This document shows, in pieces, positions 11,431-22,808 of a DNA stretch of 64,000 nucleotides; the first letter of the stretch is position 1, and each line of letters begins with the position of its first letter. Below the pieces are notes generated by a model, which was not told the origin of the DNA, made no database searches, and saw only the letters and a list, made by a program, of their open reading frames with translations. Location: contig NC_058165.1 of NCBI RefSeq assembly GCF_020080835.1, positions 17,167,915 to 17,231,914 on the forward strand, written 5' to 3'. Made by a program: the position numbers and the translations under genes. Origin of the DNA: Cotesia glomerata. Lineage: Eukaryota; Arthropoda; Insecta; Hymenoptera; Braconidae.

Positions 11431-12007
11431 GATCTTATAATATAGAAGAATAACTAATTAACAACATCCCTTTGTCAAAAACCTCGATTACTATTTAAGT
11501 TTCTCGTAATTATCATTTGACTGAGTGTGACTGGTGGGACATCGAAAAATCCTTCTCTCTTACCAAAGGTATACTTAAAGTCCAATTTCAGTTCGACCAC
11601 TAAACTTTTAAAAAATACTTCCCTCTTAATACAAAATTTATCCTACAAACATTCAATATTAAGAAGAATTATCCTGATTACCTACGTAGAAACAATTAAA
11701 AAAATTTTTTTTATTGCGACTGACGGGACAGGCATTTGTGATTGGTGGGACAAGTACAAAATGTCTACATCAAGTTGTTTATTAAAAAGACTTGTATATT
11801 ATTTCAACCTTAGAAACATTATTGTTTATATATTTAACTATAAATTATTTAGGATAATTAAAAAAAACTAATAAAAAAACACAAATAAAGGATTTAGCAT
11901 GCTGACAACACGATCGTGATAAACTTAGGTGTTAATTAATAACGAACATAAAAAAATTTGTTCTTAAAACTATAATAATAAATATGTTAGTTAATAACAA
12001 ACATAAA

Positions 12008-12347
12008 GAGCGACTGCGTGGCAGAGCGGTTTAAGTCTTAAACTGCCCGTACAACAGTCGCTCAGGCGTGGGTTCGAGCCCTGGCAGTCGCAATTTTTCT
12101 GCGATTTCCAAGGCTTGCTCCCTTGCCGACTGTACCCTGGCCAGGTTTCTGTGGTTTTCTTGGTCACTGTGCTAAGGGGCGGGGCACAGGCAAATGCGGG
12201 TACAGATTGTAAGTCGGCCACAGCCGCGGAAAGGAGGTAAAGATGTGTATTTAGACACATCAAGGACAATAAATAGTAGGAAGGGACGTAAAAATCCCAC
12301 GTGTCTAGGCCAGAAGGCTGACGCGTAAGATTCCAAAAAAAAAAAAA
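12008..12347 (+). mobile_element. tRNA-derived SINE with 15-bp target duplication and poly(A) tail
   Basis: The head at 12008-12092 looks like a tRNA with a long variable arm: box A TGGCAGAGCGG and box B GGTTCGAGCCC. The body follows, with TTTCTGTGGTTTTCTTGG and then GGGGCACAGGCAAATGCGGG, and a run of about 15 A closes it. Exact duplications AATAACAAACATAAA lie at 11993-12007 and 12348-12362. The paralogous site near 20405-20430 lacks the insert. Confidence 0.92.
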
Positions 12348-12572
12348 AATAACAAACATAAAATGAATTTGTTCTTAAAACTATTAAAACATTTGACCAG
12401 GATACAAGTTAGTGCGGCTGAAAAGTTACTAGGAGAGAAAAATCGATTTTCTTATTGATTAAAAAAAATTTTTTTTATAAATTAGTAAAATATAAACTTT
12501 TAATAATAAATTAGGACTAAATTAGAATGAATTAGAGAAATTTTTTAATTTTAGTCATTTTCCCATTTCGCA

Positions 12573-13876
12573 CACGGAAAAAAGTAAACTGTTATAAATA
12601 ATAGTCGATTTATAATAAGTAATGATAAACTGAAAAAATTACCATTTCAAACAGTAAAATCGTGATTTTATCACTTTATAATATTTATCATTTAAATGCT
12701 ACAATTTTTTATTTATATGGAAGAAAATACTATTTCAAACAGTAATATTCGCTATGTGAAAGTCGAAAACGTTAATGTATAATAATTAAGAATTTTGACT
12801 TTGATATTTATCATTTCGTACCCAAAAAATGATCGTATGATATGTAAAAAATATAAACTACTGTTACTAAATTTCTATACAAGCAACGTCAATATTTACA
12901 AAGTACAATGGTAAATTTTAAACACAACGCTAAAAATCAAACTATAATTATTGATTTGCTTGGACGTAAAATATATATTTTAAGAGTAGAATTTTTACTG
13001 TTTCAAATGTTAAATTCTCCGAGTGTGAGAGCTCCCCCTTCTCCTCATAGTATAGACTATATACCCATATAGCAATCTTTTTCAAGGCTTGAGCAAATCT
13101 GGTCTTAATTTCGATAGTTGTTAGTGTCTTTTTCTACCTATGGGTCCAGATACTTGTAGCAAATTCAATTAACAAGCCTTGTACAAGAACTTTGGGCCAG
13201 ATTATAGCTCAAGTCTTGAGAAAGACTGACACCAGAAGCATGCTAAATATACTTGTGCAAGAGTTGCTCAAGATTTGCTCAAGATGAAATGTTTTCGAAT
13301 AACCGTTCGCATCATTCTACGCCTCCTATATTTACTATAGAATCAGTGGATTTCTGAGAATTACGGATCTTGAGCAAATCTTGAGCAAGTCATGGGTAAG
13401 TCTTTGTTGTGTTTCTGGTACAAAAAATGCGTCAGAAAGTTTTTCAATGCACCTTGCTTTAGACTTGTCTCATATTCTTGCACAAGATGTCTTGAGCTAG
13501 TTATATATAAATCTTGAACCATGTCTTTTTAAATAAACTTGAGCAAGACCCATATGTAGAAAAAGACACTAGCAACTAGGGGTTTTGCTCAAGACGCTGG
13601 CACCAAAATCTGGCTCAAGCATATGTTACTTGGGTATTGAAACGGCAATTTTTACTCTTTGAAACTGTAATTTTTTAAGATGAGAGAGTCGTTATTTACT
13701 ATAGTAACAGCTACTAATCACAATTTCGATATTAAATTATAAATTGTGACTTTTACACTTTCCACATTAAGTTTTGTAACATTTACATTTGTGCCACCTC
13801 GATGCGCGCTGTAGTGTTTAAAACTATAAAAATTAACCGGAATCCGAGTGAATTTTACAGTTTACTTTTTTCCGTG
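12573..13876. mobile_element. CACGG-family MITE, long copy
   Basis: Ends CACGGAAAAAAGTAAACTG and CAGTTTACTTTTTTCCGTG are perfect inverts, flanked by CA on both sides. A compact 292-bp relative lies at 49827-50118. The extra length comes from interior sequence and from a nested element at 13062-13636. It inserted into the right part of the GGGG-ATTCCA element. Confidence 0.82.
13062..13636. mobile_element. Nested TACCCA element with inverted TTGAGCAA motifs
   Basis: Begins TACCCATATAGCAATC and ends with CATATGTTACTTGGGTA. Its two halves mirror each other around motifs such as CTTGAGCAAATCTTGAGCAA and AGTGTCTTTTTCTAC. It lies inside the CACGG-family MITE, whose compact copy lacks it, so it is a later insertion. 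No coding capacity. Confidence 0.65.
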
Positions 13877-14920
13877 CAAATAAAATTTTTAGTGTGTTTA
13901 ATATAGACCACGTATTAAACTAAGTTGAACATTAAAATTCTGAGCTCCCGTTTAGAGATATGAAAAAATCATATGAAACCTCTTGTAGGAAATTTAATTT
14001 CCTATAAAAAAAAGTCTTTATCAATTTCTATCTATCTCTTACGATTTTACAAATTAAAAGTTTCAATTTTAATTATGTTGAAAATTAATATTATGATTTT
14101 TAAAGCGAGAATATTTCGATTATTATTAAATTTAAATTCCGTAAATATTTACTTTAAAAAAAAAAAAATGCGTAGTTTCTTTCATTAATCAAACATAATG
14201 AATTGATAAAATTTTTTTCTCATGATTGTTACAATCTATAAGATTAAAATCAAAATGATAAAAAATTGAAATTATTGATTTTCATACCAGAATATTAAAA
14301 ATTACTAAAAAAAATTAAATTATCGATATAAAAATAAAAAATTTCATTTTCCAAAAATGACAAAATATTTCGTCCTGATAAAAAATAAATCTGAAACATA
14401 TTTTATCACAACACAATGAACAAAAAAAATCCCGTTAAACGAAAGTGTATAATAAAAATAAAATAATTCATATCAAACAAAAAGCGTCTTATGACCCAGT
14501 GCTTAATATAGCTCGCTCACGTTAAATTATAATTAAAATAAAGAATATAACAAGAGTATAAGTATGAGTATAATAATAAAAGAACCGAGTAAGAGCAAAA
14601 AGTTGCAACGTAAACATACGTATTGACATTGCTGAATACACTTTACTTAACTTGTTCCGTGATTAATTTTTCAGCTTTATCTTTTATCTTTTATCTGACA
14701 TAAGACACAAGACCTAATAGGGTAGATTAGACTGCGATAATATTATATCAAATATGTGTGTACATATATATTGTGTACTATTGTATACTGAGCAAAAAAA
14801 CATGAGGTAAGTGTTAGTCAACACTTTTATTCTATTTATTACATGTCTGATCGCAATCCTCAGCCGGAAATAAATTCAGTCATTGTCATTAATTATTTAT
14901 AGCTTGCTATTATAAACCAA

Positions 14921-14959
<39 letters not shown>

Positions 14960-15033
14960 AATTGCGTAATAATAATAAATAATAAATTTTGTAAATAATA
15001 TCGTGATTAAAATAAAAAGATCAAATTTTAATA
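13877..15033. other. AT-rich intergenic or intronic stretch
   Basis: Contains a degenerate satellite monomer at about 13935-14120, the frame 13973-14188 made of low-complexity residues, and a (TTA)n microsatellite at 14926-14957. No gene signal found. Confidence 0.4.
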
Positions 15034-15224
15034 CACAGTAAAAAATTTTGCGTCAATGCGTCAAAAAATTTTATGTTAAAAATTTTTGTGTTAAATATTT
15101 AACACTTTTTTGTGTTAATTTAACACAATAAATGTTAAATTTACATATAAAAGTGTTAAATATTTAACACAAAAATTTTTAACACAAAATTTTTTGACGC
15201 AATGACGCAAAATTTTTTACTGCG
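15034..15224. mobile_element. 191-bp palindromic MITE with TA duplication
   Basis: Ends CACAGTAAAAAATTTTGCGT and the inverse, flanked by TA at 15032-15033 and 15225-15226. Nearly the whole element is one hairpin built of TTAACAC/GTGTTAA and TTTTTTGACGC motifs. A decayed relative lies at 40890-41055. Confidence 0.88.
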
Positions 15225-15321
15225 TACGATTGTATTGGAATTTGAAATTGAAATTCCGATCAAATGATAAGAGATATACAGAAATTGATAAGAAAATTCA
15301 ATTTTCTACAATAAAGTACTA

Positions 15322-16576
15322 CACGGAGAGAAAAATATAGAAATCATTCCTATAATTTTAATGAAATGTTTTCCTATACCATTTCAGGAGCGATTACTTA
15401 AATTATGGGAATTGTACCCATAATTTTTGGGAAATGTTACAATAATTATAGGAATGGTTCCTATAATTATAGGAACGATACCTATAATTATAACTGTAAT
15501 ATCGGTATGATTCTCATAATATTATAGGAACCATTCCTATAATATTATAGGAATCATTCCTATAATATAATGGGAACCATTCCCATAATATTATAGTTAT
15601 GATGTGTAATAATATTGAGATATTTATCATTACAACTCAAGCTATTTGTGACTTCGATGACCACTTTGAAGCATTTGAAATAATTAGTAATTTCGATAAT
15701 TTTACTTGCTTCCCAATAACATCATTTGAAATATGTAAAATAAGTAATATTGCTCATATAAATTATAAAAGTAACACACCCAAAAGGTGGATTTAATAAA
15801 TATTCAACGTATGTATTGTAAATAAATAATTTGTTTTGAAAATAAAATGAAATTATAAAAATAAACAATAAATTTCCATATCTACTTTGCTCCTCTAATT
15901 GTATTGTGAGAAAATATCCTTTTTATTAGAGAAACTTTAGAATTGCTACAATATTTTTCAATATTATCTAACACAATTATAACTGAGTTGGAATAAACAA
16001 TTTAAGATTGAGTACACACGTGAATAAAAATTCTGAAAAAGAAATTTTTTCACTCTAGTGAAAGATCAATTTTTATTTACAAAAAAAAATTTATTAGCAA
16101 AAAAATATATAATAATTACTTTATATTTTTGATGTGATTGCTTCATTATTATGTATATAAACATTTTGTTATTATTATGAGCGTCATTCCCATAATATTA
16201 TAGGAACCATTCCTATAATATTATAGGAACCATTCCTTTAATGATATAGGGACCATTCCTATAATATTATAGGAACCATTCCCATAATATATTGAACCTA
16301 TTCCATTATTGTATAGAAATGTTTCCAATAAACTATGGGTATGGTTCCCATAATGAGCATAGGATTGATACCTATGATGATCATTTTATTATAAGAACCA
16401 TTCCCATAATTTTAGGAAAGGTTCCTATAAATTTCTCTCCCCCACACTGAAAAAACATATATGCGCACATATGCTGGTAAAAATACATATACGTCGCACA
16501 TATAAAATATATACGCCACATACTTTTTTTTTGCCCACGTATATGCGGCATATATTTTTTTTCAGTACGGGCCGTG
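15322..16576. mobile_element. CACGG-family element rich in ATTATAGGAACCATTCC repeats
   Basis: Starts CACGGAGAGAAAAAT and ends GGGCCGTG, with TA on each side (15320-15321, 16577-16578). The interior is a series of short direct and inverted ATAATATTATAGGAACCATT units at both ends (15340-15600, 16180-16440) around an AT-rich middle. A small palindrome with ATATGCGC motifs (about 16445-16566) lies near the right end, perhaps a nested insertion. The 65-codon frame at 15599-15796 has no recognisable motif. Confidence 0.72.
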
Positions 16577-17003
16577 TAGTGTGATTTTTTCGTATCTCTA
16601 AAAGGTAGCTCAGAAATTTGATGTTCGACTTAGCTTAACACGTACACAGGGAAAAAAGGTTCACTTGAGCCAAGAAAATATTTTTCTTCCTAATTATTTT
16701 CTTGAGCGAAAAAAAATTTTTTTTTGAAAAGAAATTTCACTTATTCCAACAGAATTAATTTTCTTGCTTTAAGAAATACGTATCTTGATCCAAGAAAATT
16801 TATTTAAGTCAAGAAAATCTTGTTGTTTTGAGAAAATTCAGCCTCTTGCTCCAAAAAATTTAGTTCTTGATAGAAGTACATTTTCTTGTCTTGAAAAAAT
16901 TTCTCTCTTGCTCCAAAAAATTAAATATAAAGTTAGAAGTAAATTTTCATTTATATTTTTATTGATTAACATGTCAAATGGGAAGATCAAATAATATTGA
17001 ATC

Positions 17004-17886
17004 TTTTTAACTTCTCGCTAAGAAAATCTCAGATTTTCAAAAATCGGGAAGTTATTGGTTTTACCCCGTTTTACAAAAATCGAGTTTTCATCAGATCTCG
17101 ACGTTTGAAGGTCACAGGAAGCTTCCCTGACTATCCCCGCGAGGGTGTCACTGTGTCTGTATGTATGTATTTCTGTATGTGTGTGTGTGTGTGTGTGTGT
17201 GTAAGTATGTAAACCTCTCATAACTATTGAATGACTTGACCGATACGATCGCGGTTGGCGCCATTCGAAAGGACTTGTCCAAACTTAGATTTTGGATATA
17301 ATTTGGACCGATAGATTTCGAGAAATCTAAAAAAAAACTGTAAAAAAAAATTTTTTCAAAAGTGGTTTTTTTGGAATAACTTTCGAACGGCTTTATCGAT
17401 CAACTCCAAAAACTAATCAGCTCTTAACCTTGAAAAACCACTTCGATCGCCGCTAATCCGGTCAAAATCGGTTGATTCATTCGAGAGATACCGTGCAGGA
17501 AAGAAAACCCAAAAAAGTGTTTTTTCGGAATTACTCCGAAATTTCTAGTTTGATCAATTTAAACTTAAAGATTTTTTAAAAGGCTTAAAAAACTGCGTCG
17601 AATGCCGCCTACCACGTAAAAATCGGTTCATTCATTCAAAAGTTGTTGCGATTTGAAAACTCAAAAAAAAGTGTTTTATCAAACTTTTATTAGACTTCTA
17701 AGCTCGAAGAGCTCAAAAGCATAGAAATTTTATCTGTTTGAGTTCAGAGAGCTCAAAACAACACATAAAGTGTATTTTTGAGCTCGAAGAGCGCTCAAAA
17801 ACGGCATAAGTGCAATTTTAAGCATCCAGGTATGGAATTAGCGGGAAGTTGCAGGGATGGCCTTCAGGGTCAACCGTTTTCCTAAT
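17004..17886 (+). mobile_element. AACTTCCCGC element, copy 1
   Basis: About 0.88 kb, running from TTTTTAACTTCTCGCTAAG to the end near CAACCGTTTTCCTAAT. The inverted motifs AACTTCCCGCTAA and TTAGCGGGAAGTT sit at or near the two ends. It has a (TG)n tract at 17179-17202 and repeated GAGCTC-containing segments. Its borders follow from the empty site in the second CACAG element (near 43940). Relatives: 30874-32010, 36258-37078 and 56911-57784. Confidence 0.82.
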
Positions 17887-18019
17887 TTTTTTTTTTTCAT
17901 TCAATATGTATAATTGCACGCTTAAATGATATAAAATGGGTATCAAATATTCAAGAGAAAAATTTTCTCAAGGTGAGAAAATTTTTTTCTCTGCTGAAGT
18001 AGGTGGTGCTGCTTCCCTA

Positions 18020-18291
18020 CACTGATAGAAGGATTTATTTGTATTAAAAAAATATTTGTTAATAGTTAACAAATCATTTATTAGAGACCATTTTTTAGTA
18101 TCAAACAAATATTTCTTAGTATTTAAAATGATTTGTTTGTATTTAATAAATCAGATATTCATTTATTAAATATTAATAAATCTTTTTAAATACTAAGAAA
18201 TATTTGTTAAGGACTAAAAAGTGGTTTCTAATAAATGATTTGTTAAATATTAACAAATATTTTTAACTATAAACAAATCCTTCTATCAGTG
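18020..18291. mobile_element. 272-bp palindromic MITE with TA duplication
   Basis: Ends CACTGATAGAAGGATTTATT and the inverse, with TA at 18018-18019 and 18292-18293. The whole element is a hairpin of TTTGTTAA/TTAACAAA type. The empty site in the inverted CACAG copy (GCTTCCCTAAAGTATC, read on the minus strand near 43825) confirms the insertion and the TA target. Confidence 0.92.
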
Positions 18292-18486
18292 TAGAGTATC
18301 TAAAAATCTTGATCAGATATAAAAATTTATTGTATCAAGTATTTATGATGTGAATTAAGAAGAAATGACTTCCACCAAGAATAGAATTTCAAGAAAAATT
18401 TGTACTTCGGTCTTCCTTCAGGCACCCGAAAATTTTCTTGAACCAAGAATTTTGTTCTCCAGTCAAGAAATTTTTCTTTCTGTGTA

Positions 18487-19848
18487 GGGAAAAATTGATA
18501 AAGACCTTTTTTACAAAAAATTCAATTTCTTATCAAAAAGTAGTCTTATGATTTTTTCGTATCTCTAATAGGTAGCCCAAAATTAAGACTTTAAAATTCT
18601 TTAACAATAATAAACAAAACTTAAACTTTTATTACTATTATGTAAACTAATTCTATTTTTTTCTAGATTAGACATGACGGATAGATTGATGCATCTAATA
18701 GCTAATAGTTCGCGTGGGCGTTAAATTTATGAATATTAAACACAAAGCATTATTAAATGCATGACAACAAGCAAGCACCTGACGCCCACTTGTCGTTAAT
18801 GAAACTAAATGGGTCAAGAACAGAGCAGAGTACCGAGAATTATGACTGTGATACGCACAAGATGCCAACAAATCGACCTGATCTGATTTTATTTTCTGCG
18901 CTAGATTTTCCGGCTCATTTTTAATCATGATTAATTACAAATACAATTTTGACGGGTCAATTTATCAAAGATGCTAGATCAAAGAATTTAAAGAATTCCA
19001 TTAGGCATTCCATCCGAGAATCAAGAACGATCAGTTAAGTCATAAGATTACGATGACGCTAATGTGATGATGATCGAATGAAGTTACGTGGCATAGTTGG
19101 AATAACTCCAAAAATTAAATCATCTAAGTGATTCACAATATTCATAAACAATGACAAATAGTTTATTGCAGAGGATAAATTAATCATCTCTATCGTTATC
19201 ATCATCACATCATTTATTTATTTTAGACAAATTGGTTGTTTAGCAATTTAGTTAAGAAATTTAAATAGTATGATAGTTGACTTTTGTACTTGAAATTAAT
19301 TCCGTAGTTTTATAGTCAGCGTAATTTACATTTTTATTGGACGTGTTTTTATTAAACGTTATCGGCTATTAATTTAATGAATTACTAAAGTCAAGGTGTT
19401 GATTATTTTATCAATTTTTTTTATTAGTTCTGAATTTTTTTTTTTTATATTATACGGTTATTTTATTTAAATTTTTTAGAAAATTGATTAAAAATGTTAT
19501 TTTAAATATTGTTGTTTTAATATAAAAATTATCTTGAAATTCAATAAATAAGAAATAATTAAAAAAAATTATAATAAATAATTTTTAATATGATTGAAAT
19601 TGTGACTCAATGATAAGAGATAGCAAAAAATTAATAAGGACATTTGTTATAAGAAATAAAATTTCCTACAAAAAAGGTCTATTTTGTATCTTTAAAAGAA
19701 AGCCCTTAAATGAGATTTTAAAGTTTTCTAAACATTCACTTTAATTAAACTTTCACAAAATAGAATTTCAAAATGAAATTTTCATAATTTTTTAGGTGAA
19801 AAAAATTTTTTAAAAATTAATTTCATTTCAGCTAAAAATTAATTAAAG
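18487..19848. other. Non-repetitive stretch with satellite monomers at its edges
   Basis: Satellite-like monomers lie at 18487-18620 and 19590-19770. Between them, 18660-19330 is more balanced in base composition and looks unique. I found no splice-supported frame, and the 77-codon frame at 18695-18928 has no recognised motif. It could be regulatory DNA between the divergent genes. Confidence 0.35.
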
Positions 19849-20641
19849 GGGAATTCCATAGTGACTGGTGAAATATTTGTCTCTGGAATTCCATCAATTA
19901 TAAGCTATAATTATGTGACTGAAATTTATACTATAGTAAAATTTATCTTATAATATAGAAGAATAACTAATTAACAACATCGCTTTGTCAACAACCTCGA
20001 TCACTTTTTAAGTTTCTCGTAATTATCATTTGACTGAGTGTGTCTCGATACAAAATTTATCCTACAAACATTCAATATTAAGAAGAATTAGCCTGATTAC
20101 CTACGTAGAAACAATTAAAAAAATTTTTTTTATTGCGACTGGTGGGACAGGCATTTGTGACTGGTGGGACAAGTACAAAATGTCTACATCAAGCTGTTTA
20201 TTAAAAAGACCTTTATATTATTTCAACCTTAGAAACATTATTGTTTATATATTTAACTATAAATTATTTAGGATAATTAAAAAAAAGTAATAAAAAAACA
20301 CAAATAAAGGATTTAGCATGCTGACAACACGATCGTGATAAACTTAGGTGTTAATTAATAACGAACATAAAAAAATTTGTTTTTAAAACTATAATATTAA
20401 ATATGTTAGTTAGCAATAAACATAAAATGAATTTGTTCTTAAAACTATTAAAACAACATTTGACCCGGATACAAGTTAGTACGGCTGAAAAGTTACTAGG
20501 AGAGAAAAATCGATTTTTTCATTGATTAAAAAAAAAATTTCTTTTCAAATTAGTAAAATATGAACTTTTAATAATGAATTAAGTCTAAATTACAGAAATT
20601 TTTAAATTTTATTAATTTTCCCATTTTGCATGGAATGCCCC
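19849..20641. mobile_element. GGGG-ATTCCA element, copy 2 (uninterrupted)
   Basis: Ends GGGGAATTCCATAGTG and GCATGGAATGCCCC are inverted. It matches copy 1 (10288-12572) without that copy's SINE and fold-back insertions, and lacks about 100 bp near 20050. It serves as the empty-site reference for dating the nested insertions in copy 1. The 86-codon frame at 20030-20290 is shared with copy 1 but looks non-coding. Confidence 0.85.
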
Positions 20642-20782
20642 AAGAATTACATTATAGAATGTAATATTTACATTGAAGGCTCTAGAATTAACATTCAAAG
20701 TTCGAATTTAGAAAAATGCTATTTCGAACTGTAATTTTTCTAGTTTTGATTACAACGGGACCGATTTTACATTTTATTCCTG

Positions 20783-20811
20783 TTTTTTTTTTTTTTTTTT
20801 TTTTTTTCCGT
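20783..20811. repeat. Poly(T) run
   Basis: About 29 consecutive T followed by CCGTGTAG. It may be the tail of a small CACGG-type MITE remnant whose other end I could not place. Confidence 0.6.
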
Positions 20812-20974
20812 GTAGCCTAGAAAATTTGACTTAAAATTTTTCTACACGCAGTTTATCAAATTATATAAAAAATCAAATTTCAAATTTAAATTTTGACTAA
20901 ATGATAAGAAATAGCGAAAAATTGATAAGAAACTTTTGTCGAAAATTCAATTTCTACAAAAAATGTCTTATAAT

Positions 20975-22790
20975 AATAATAATAAATAATTTTATTTGCA
21001 CGACTTTCGTCTCTTACAAAGTTTTTACATATTTTGTATCTGTATATTAATTATATATATTATTTCTCTTTCCATTTAATCTTTCTATTTTTATTTTCTT
21101 TTCTTTTTTTCTCTTGTTTGCACGTCGTTGTTCTGGTGACCCTCCTGCCCCAAACTCCGCAATCCCGTTTTTTTCCTTAGGATCTCTTCAATTTTTGTGA
21201 AGATCGTGCATGCTCTCACGTCTATTCTTCCCTTTAGTACTTCTATTAGTCTTTCTTCTACCTTTTCATTTTCTAAATCTTTCCATTCATTTAAGAAACT
21301 CTTTCCTTCTTCTCCTACTTTTTATCCTTATATCCTTTCTTTTTATCCTTATATCCTTTCTTTCCCCCTCTTCCTATGTTCCCACATCGTACCCTCGCCC
21401 ATGTTTCCTTGTCTTCTCCACTTATTTCATCTTTTCTCCAAAAGTAGTTTTTATCTTTGTCTATTTTTATTTTCTTGTATAATTTGCAATATGATGATTT
21501 CTCTATTGCCTCTCCGTCTTCTTTTTTTGCTTCTTCTTTTATCCTCATTATCCCTTCATCCAGCTTTGTTTCTATTTCTTCTATTTCTTGCTCTTTATAT
21601 ATCATCCTGACTACTTCCTCACAGCCCATTTTTGTTAGTAATTTTTTTATTTCTTTACCCCATTTTGTTGCTCTTCCGTTTAGTATACCTCTCATTTCTT
21701 CTTTCATCACTATCCTTGGCCATCTATCCCTGTCCATTTTGATCACGTCCTTTATATATCGTACTGCTCTCTCTTTTAGTGTTATTTCTATATCCTCTAC
21801 TCTCATTTCTTCCCTCCATATGTACCCTGGTGTGTCCCTACTCACTCCTAAAGCCATCTTGCACAACCTTCTATGCACCCTCCTAATCTCCTCCGATTTT
21901 TCCCACCCCCACACTTCTACTCCATACATAGCTACAGATTTCGCCACCGTGTTCATCAGATACATCCTCTTCCTTATGCTGTTCCTTTTGCTTCTTTTTA
22001 TTATGCCCCATACCACATTCGTTGCTTTTTGTGCTTTTCTTGCCATCTCCTTTCTTTGCTTTGCTGCACTATTCTTCGTCGTAAACCAGTATCCTAAATA
22101 TTTCACCTCTTTTACTTCCTCTATTTCTTCCCCTTCATATGTCCATTTTTTTTCTTTTTTCTTTCTTCCTCCATTCCTGCATATTATTATCTTTGTTTTC
22201 TCTGCATTTACCTCCATCTTATTTTCTTTGGTATATTTTCTTAGTTCATTCAGCATACTTCTTAGTTCTCCTCCTGATTCTGCTACTAGTGCCACATCAA
22301 CTGCGTATTTCATCGCATATATTCTCTTGTTCCCTATCGCCGTCCCCCCAATTTTCTTTTTTTCCATCTGCTCTTCGAGTCCATCTAAATCTATTCCATA
22401 TAATGCACCGCTCATTGCACATCCCTGCCTTACCCCTTTTCTAGTTTCGAATTTTTCGGTTGTTCTTTTTGGTCCTAGTTTTACTTTACTGTATGTGTTC
22501 TCATATATCTTACTTATCATCCTGTACATCTTGCCTCTTATCCCCTTCTCCCATATTTTCCTTTTCATTTTTCTCCTCTCCACTTTATCAAACGCCTTTT
22601 TGCTAAATCAATCAATGCTATATATAACTTTCCTCCTTTGTCCTTTAATCTTTTATTTATCAGTCCGCTTAAAACAAAAATATGATCTCTAGTCCCTCTT
22701 CTCTTTCTAAACCCAGCTTAGCTTTCCCGTACTATTTTTTCCTTGTCTATCCATCTGTTTATTCTTTCTGTCATCAATGTTGTTAGTAGT
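20975..22790 (-). mobile_element. 5'-truncated non-LTR retrotransposon with 18-bp target duplication
   Basis: The minus-strand reverse-transcriptase region is bounded by identical CAAAAAATGTCTTATAAT at 20957-20974 and 22791-22808. The 3' end is a short TAA-type tail (20975-20990), and the 5' end is truncated within the reverse transcriptase. Fragments of the finger and palm region in other frames (22584-22780, with recognisable AGFRKRRGTRD-type sequence) show frameshifts. After 21315 the C-terminal part continues in another frame to about 21140. This is a dead copy inserted by target-primed reverse transcription. Confidence 0.92.
21315..22583 (-). pseudogene. Reverse transcriptase fragment, non-LTR type, inactivated
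   Basis: A 422-codon open stretch. Residues 49-62 read KGVRQGCAMSGALY, the conserved KGVRQGxPLSP block with changes. Residues 93-96 are YAVD in place of the catalytic YADD, so one of the two metal-binding aspartates is lost. Thumb and connector motifs follow (YLGYWFT, then LYGVEVW-type). The C-terminus should lead to a CxxC...HxxxC zinc motif, but the frame is lost after WARVRCGN in a small duplicated GGATATAAGGATAAAAAG tract. Upstream sequence has stops. It belongs with the R1/Jockey-like group common in insects; the clade assignment is a judgement. Confidence 0.88.
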
Positions 22791-22808
22791 CAAAAAATGT
22801 CTTATAAT

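Larger units (their letters stand above)
10288..12572. mobile_element. GGGG-ATTCCA element, copy 1 (broken by later insertions)
   Basis: Segments 10288-10378, 11431-12007 and 12363-12572 line up in order with the uninterrupted copy at 19849-20641. The gaps are filled by a composite fold-back element (10379-11430) and a SINE (12008-12347), and the right end is cut by a MITE at 12573. The left end is GGGGTATTCCAAAGTGACTG. The motif GTGACTGGTGGGACA recurs inside. The 114-codon frame at 11527-11871 is shared with copy 2 in part but has no domain, so I do not call it a gene. Confidence 0.8.
16645..18484 (+). mobile_element. CACAG element, copy 1, carrying two nested elements
   Basis: Starts CACAGGGAAAAAAGGTTCAC and ends TTTCTTTCTGTG, flanked by TA (16643-16644, 18485-18486). 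An inverted second copy at about 43139-44313 lacks the two inserts found here (17004-17886 and 18020-18291). The comparison therefore gives both empty sites directly. The interior carries many AAGAAAATTT...TTGAGCAAG-like motifs. Confidence 0.82.

Noticed and set aside
11527..11871. 114-codon frame with a related one at 20030-20290
   Set aside because: Shared because both lie in copies of the same non-autonomous element. It differs by a 100-bp deletion and carries no motif.
21457..22692. 411-codon plus-strand frame rich in Ser, Phe, Leu and Ile
   Set aside because: Antisense shadow of the purine-rich reverse transcriptase fragment on the minus strand.
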